Below are positions 5,865 through 7,513 of a DNA stretch of 7,513 nucleotides, one piece after another. Origin of the DNA: an uncultured Porphyromonadaceae bacterium (GTDB lineage Bacteria > Bacteroidota > Bacteroidia > Bacteroidales > Muribaculaceae); the NCBI GenBank assembly GCA_947174155.1, contig CAMWHX010000046.1, positions 1 to 7,513 on the forward strand, read 5' to 3'. Every line of letters begins with the position of its first letter. Position 1 is the first letter of the stretch. The position numbers were made by a program, and so were the translations under genes. Below the pieces are notes generated by a model. That model saw only the letters and a list, made by a program, of their open reading frames with translations, made no database searches and had not been told where the DNA came from.

Positions 5865-7040
5865 TCATTTTAGCTGACGATAATATTTCGGAGTCTGAGT
5901 TCCTGACAGCTCCGGATGAAGAATGCGGATCATGTCAGCGAGGATGACATCAGGCTCCATGACACCCCGCTCGAAGTATGGATTACCACCATTCTTATTG
6001 GCGAGTGCATCATTGTTCCAAATCTGGCCATCGACCATCACACGGGATGCGGCTACGCGTGGCACGAGTGAGCGCAGAGCCTCCTTATCCTCCAGCATAC
6101 CGGGATTAAGCCAGAAATCAGCCTCCTCAGCCATCACCCTCGCGCGCTCCATTTCTACGGGGCGCGCCTGTCCCTCCCGATTCTCCCATACCGGATCGGC
6201 TCCGGCATCCCGGATCAGTCGGACGGCATAACTGTCATCCGCCGGGAGCATCCAGGAGTCGCCGTAGGGACCATTCAGGAGTACCTTCGGACGGGGAGAA
6301 ATATTCTCCGGCAGACGAAGATCGTTATATCGCGACGCTATCGGGGTGAGCACCTCGCGTGCGCGGCTACGCAGGGCGAGAGCCTCTCCAAGGGGGACAA
6401 TCCACTCCGTCTTACCTAATGGGGACTTCTCCATATAGTCACCTACATACATGAAGGGTATATTAAGCTCGCGAAGTTTCGGCTCCACCGAACTCGGACC
6501 GCTGACAGCCGAGAGTAGCACCAGGTCCGGACGAGTACCGATAAGGGTTTCATAGTCCACCGCACCCTCATATCCTACGTCAGCAGGAGGGTTCTTGCGA
6601 TTACGCACGGAGGGAGAGGTGATATATTGCATCCCTGAAACCCCAACGATACGATCCGAGGCGCCGAGAGCTTCGAGCATGGCGATATGAGTCGAAGACA
6701 TGCAGACCACACGCTTCGGAGTCCCGACGAGCACCTGTCCGTCGAAATCATGTGGAGGCTCGGTCCCCTCGGGAAGCAGCAGGAGGAGGGTCCCTTTACC
6801 CGTGGCCCCCTGCCAGGGTGTACGAGTAAGAATCATCCTCGCGGTGGTGTCGGGAGTGGCGGTGATTACAAATCCCGAGGCATATGAGGGGGTATAAACC
6901 GTATCCGTGAGTGAGTCCGGTTGTATTGCCAATCCCACAGTGTGACTGTCTCCGTTTCCGGAGCAGGCGGTGAAGGAGAGGGAGCAGAGCAACAGGGCCA
7001 TCGCCGGTAGCAACTGTCGCAGCTTCGAGATGTCGCACAT
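5865..7040 (-). CDS. ABC transporter substrate-binding lipoprotein (BtuF/FecB-like), candidate independent product from internal ATG
   Basis: From the ATG at 7040 the same frame gives a 391-residue lipoprotein that captures the ligand and hands it to the permease. Seen: n-region MCDISKLRQ, hydrophobic LLPAMALLLCSLSF, then TAC-S with the lipid-bearing cysteine at residue 26. An N-terminal extension typical of Bacteroidetes relatives follows (SYASGFVITA, TPWQGA). The periplasmic-binding core then runs KRVVCMSSTHIAMLEALG, DVGYEGAVDYETLIGTRPDLVL, KTEWIVPLGEA, PKVLLNGPYGDSW, ADFWLNPGM and GGNPYFERGVMEPDVILADMIRILHPEL. It ends complete, 7 bases before the permease. A GGGAGG (7048-7043) lies only 2 bases before the ATG, closer than a usual ribosome site. 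The alternative start at 7001 (MALLLC) would lack the positive n-region. The ligand may be an iron chelate, heme or cobalamin; no cobalamin riboswitch is visible. Confidence 0.75.
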   Translation of the reverse strand: MCDISKLRQLLPAMALLLCSLSFTACSGNGDSHTVGLAIQPDSLTDTVYTPSYASGFVITATPDTTARMILTRTPWQGATGKGTLLLLLPEGTEPPHDFDGQVLVGTPKRVVCMSSTHIAMLEALGASDRIVGVSGMQYITSPSVRNRKNPPADVGYEGAVDYETLIGTRPDLVLLSAVSGPSSVEPKLRELNIPFMYVGDYMEKSPLGKTEWIVPLGEALALRSRAREVLTPIASRYNDLRLPENISPRPKVLLNGPYGDSWMLPADDSYAVRLIRDAGADPVWENREGQARPVEMERARVMAEEADFWLNPGMLEDKEALRSLVPRVAASRVMVDGQIWNNDALANKNGGNPYFERGVMEPDVILADMIRILHPELSGTQTPKYYRQLK

Positions 7041-7513
7041 CGCCTCCCAATTCAGTCTGAGCCAGTCTACCGGACGAGTCCACCACTTCACCCGAGTGAG
7101 CCACCCGATCGTCTCCTCATCATATCTCCGGGAAACCTCCACGGCCGGTACACCGCCGACAATGGAGTAGGGGGGGACATCCTTAGTGACCACGGCCCGG
7201 GCCATCACTACAGCGCCATCCCCAATAGTGACGCCTCCGATCAGCAGTGCGTCTTCGCCGATCCAGCAGTCGGAGCCTATCTTCACATGAATACCGCGTG
7301 AGGGATCCGTCATACGTGATTCCTCAGCCATCTGACGGGTGGCAAAGGTCTCGCCGTTCTGGCGCAGCAGAGAGAAAAACATCGGCGAAGTGGTGGCAAA
7401 TGGCGGGCGCATCGGGTGCAGGTATGGTGACGACTTCACACCCGGTCCGATTGATGAGAACCGACCCACGGCGGCCGACATATCACTATCGGGGCCTACA
7501 TAGGATCCGTACC
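5865..7513 (-). CDS. Fused frame: hexapeptide O-acetyltransferase + lipoprotein ABC substrate-binding protein (5' end outside window)
   Basis: One uninterrupted frame enters from the right edge. The methionine at 7481 is not the true start: ten further codons upstream to the edge (SYVGPDSD just before it) continue the hexapeptide-type sequence. Residues are numbered from 7481. Residues 1 to about 157 are a CatB/Vat-like left-handed beta-helix acetyltransferase. Residues 157-173 are a hydrophobic segment ending in a lipobox-like FTAC. Residues 174-538 are a complete BtuF/FecB-like periplasmic binding protein. The two halves normally act in different compartments, acyl transfer from acetyl-CoA in the cytoplasm and ligand capture outside the inner membrane. 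Whether the cell makes one protein, a precursor cleaved at Cys173, or a separate binding protein from the start at 7040 cannot be decided here. A sequencing error or recent mutation removing a stop near 7014-7019 is also possible. Confidence 0.8.
   Translation of the reverse strand, partial: YGSYVGPDSDMSAAVGRFSSIGPGVKSSPYLHPMRPPFATTSPMFFSLLRQNGETFATRQMAEESRMTDPSRGIHVKIGSDCWIGEDALLIGGVTIGDGAVVMARAVVTKDVPPYSIVGGVPAVEVSRRYDEETIGWLTRVKWWTRPVDWLRLNWEAMCDISKLRQLLPAMALLLCSLSFTACSGNGDSHTVGLAIQPDSLTDTVYTPSYASGFVITATPDTTARMILTRTPWQGATGKGTLLLLLPEGTEPPHDFDGQVLVGTPKRVVCMSSTHIAMLEALGASDRIVGVSGMQYITSPSVRNRKNPPADVGYEGAVDYETLIGTRPDLVLLSAVSGPSSVEPKLRELNIPFMYVGDYMEKSPLGKTEWIVPLGEALALRSRAREVLTPIASRYNDLRLPENISPRPKVLLNGPYGDSWMLPADDSYAVRLIRDAGADPVWENREGQARPVEMERARVMAEEADFWLNPGMLEDKEALRSLVPRVAASRVMVDGQIWNNDALANKNGGNPYFERGVMEPDVILADMIRILHPELSGTQTPKYYRQLK
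6963..7040 (-). other. Lipoprotein signal peptide and lipobox inside the fused frame
   Basis: Residues 148-173 of the frame (numbered from 7481) carry two basic residues (K153, R155), a hydrophobic stretch of about 14 residues and FTAC with Cys173 at 6965-6963. Phe at -3 is a relaxed lipobox, which Bacteroidetes tolerate. If the long fusion is made, the same segment would act as an internal signal anchor with the acetyltransferase on the cytoplasmic side, and cleavage before Cys173 would separate the halves. Confidence 0.75.
7010..7513 (-). other. Acetyltransferase domain (xenobiotic/polysaccharide O-acetyltransferase, LbH fold), 5' truncated
   Basis: This domain transfers an acetyl group from acetyl-CoA, most plausibly to a sugar in a surface polysaccharide (family inference). 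Seen: hexapeptide turns GRFSSIGPGV, then LHPMRPPFATTSPMFF, where His22 (7481 numbering) matches the catalytic histidine of the CatB/Vat group. Next come VKIGSDCWIGEDALLIGGVTIGDGAVV, AVVTKDVPPYSIVGGVPA and the closing KWW (132-134) with its final helix, DISKL. Those are the standard end motifs of the family, so the domain is complete at its C-terminus. The first part of the beta-helix lies beyond the window. The sugar aminotransferase at the other end of the window is compatible with a glycan locus, but the two are on opposite strands and far apart. Confidence 0.85.

Noticed and set aside
5457..5873. Plus-strand open frame opposite the permease (138 codons)
   Set aside because: It is antisense to transmembrane codons, low in complexity (Ala, Pro, Arg, Ser), has no domain signal, and the permease on the other strand is unambiguous.
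7482..7513. Treating the ATG at 7481 as the real start of the fused gene
   Set aside because: The frame continues open to the window edge and reads as hexapeptide-like sequence (SYVGPDSD), so the gene extends beyond the window.
7041..7513. Cobalamin riboswitch or promoter directly ahead of the binding-protein module
   Set aside because: The sequence upstream of 7040 is fully accounted for by conserved acetyltransferase codons. I see no B12-box-like element, so any regulatory region must lie outside the window.

Overview
The window is bacterial and reads as Bacteroidales. The protein families look like those of gut members of the order, the genes lack strong Shine-Dalgarno sequences, and the spacers carry the ATTCATA/ATTCAAC-type heptad repeats I associate with that group. 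The moderately high G+C of the coding regions would fit a Muribaculaceae-like lineage, but that is an inference from family resemblance and no marker gene is present.

Layout. Plus strand: (1) the C-terminal 165 residues of a DegT/DnrJ/EryC1-type PLP sugar aminotransferase (1-498), cut by the window edge; (2) a small four-cysteine protein (570-884) whose end overlaps by 16 bases (3) an extended short-chain dehydrogenase/NAD-dependent epimerase (869-1945); (4) a 624-residue secreted protein with a lamin-tail domain (2033-3907). A strong two-way hairpin terminator (3957-4012) separates these from the minus-strand genes. Minus strand, read from right to left: an open reading frame entering from beyond the right edge (7513-5865) that joins a hexapeptide-repeat O-acetyltransferase to a lipoprotein substrate-binding protein; a FecCD/BtuC permease (5857-4880), 7 bases further on; and a FecE/BtuD/HmuV-type ATPase (start probably 4736, end 4023). 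The last three functions form a complete ABC importer for an iron chelate, heme or cobalamin. The sequence does not settle which.

The most unusual object is the 5865-7513 frame. A polysaccharide-type (CatB/Vat-like) acetyltransferase runs without a stop into a lipoprotein signal peptide and a whole BtuF-like binding protein. The binding protein has a credible start of its own at 7040 in the same frame, so about ten residues would serve both as the tail of the acetyltransferase and as the signal-peptide n-region. This may be a stop-loss fusion, a precursor divided by lipoprotein signal peptidase, or two nested products.

A second theme is that the non-coding spacers are largely built from short tandem repeats: 9-mers at 502-546, 7-mers at 563-583, 1954-1967, 4724-4751 and 4854-4881, and repeats of about 10 bases at 4776-4824. 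At two unrelated genes (570 and 4736) the heptad repeat supplies the start codon and the same first five residues, MNYEL. A third array abuts the permease stop codon. The secreted protein also appears to have its lamin-tail domain inserted inside a fibronectin type III fold.
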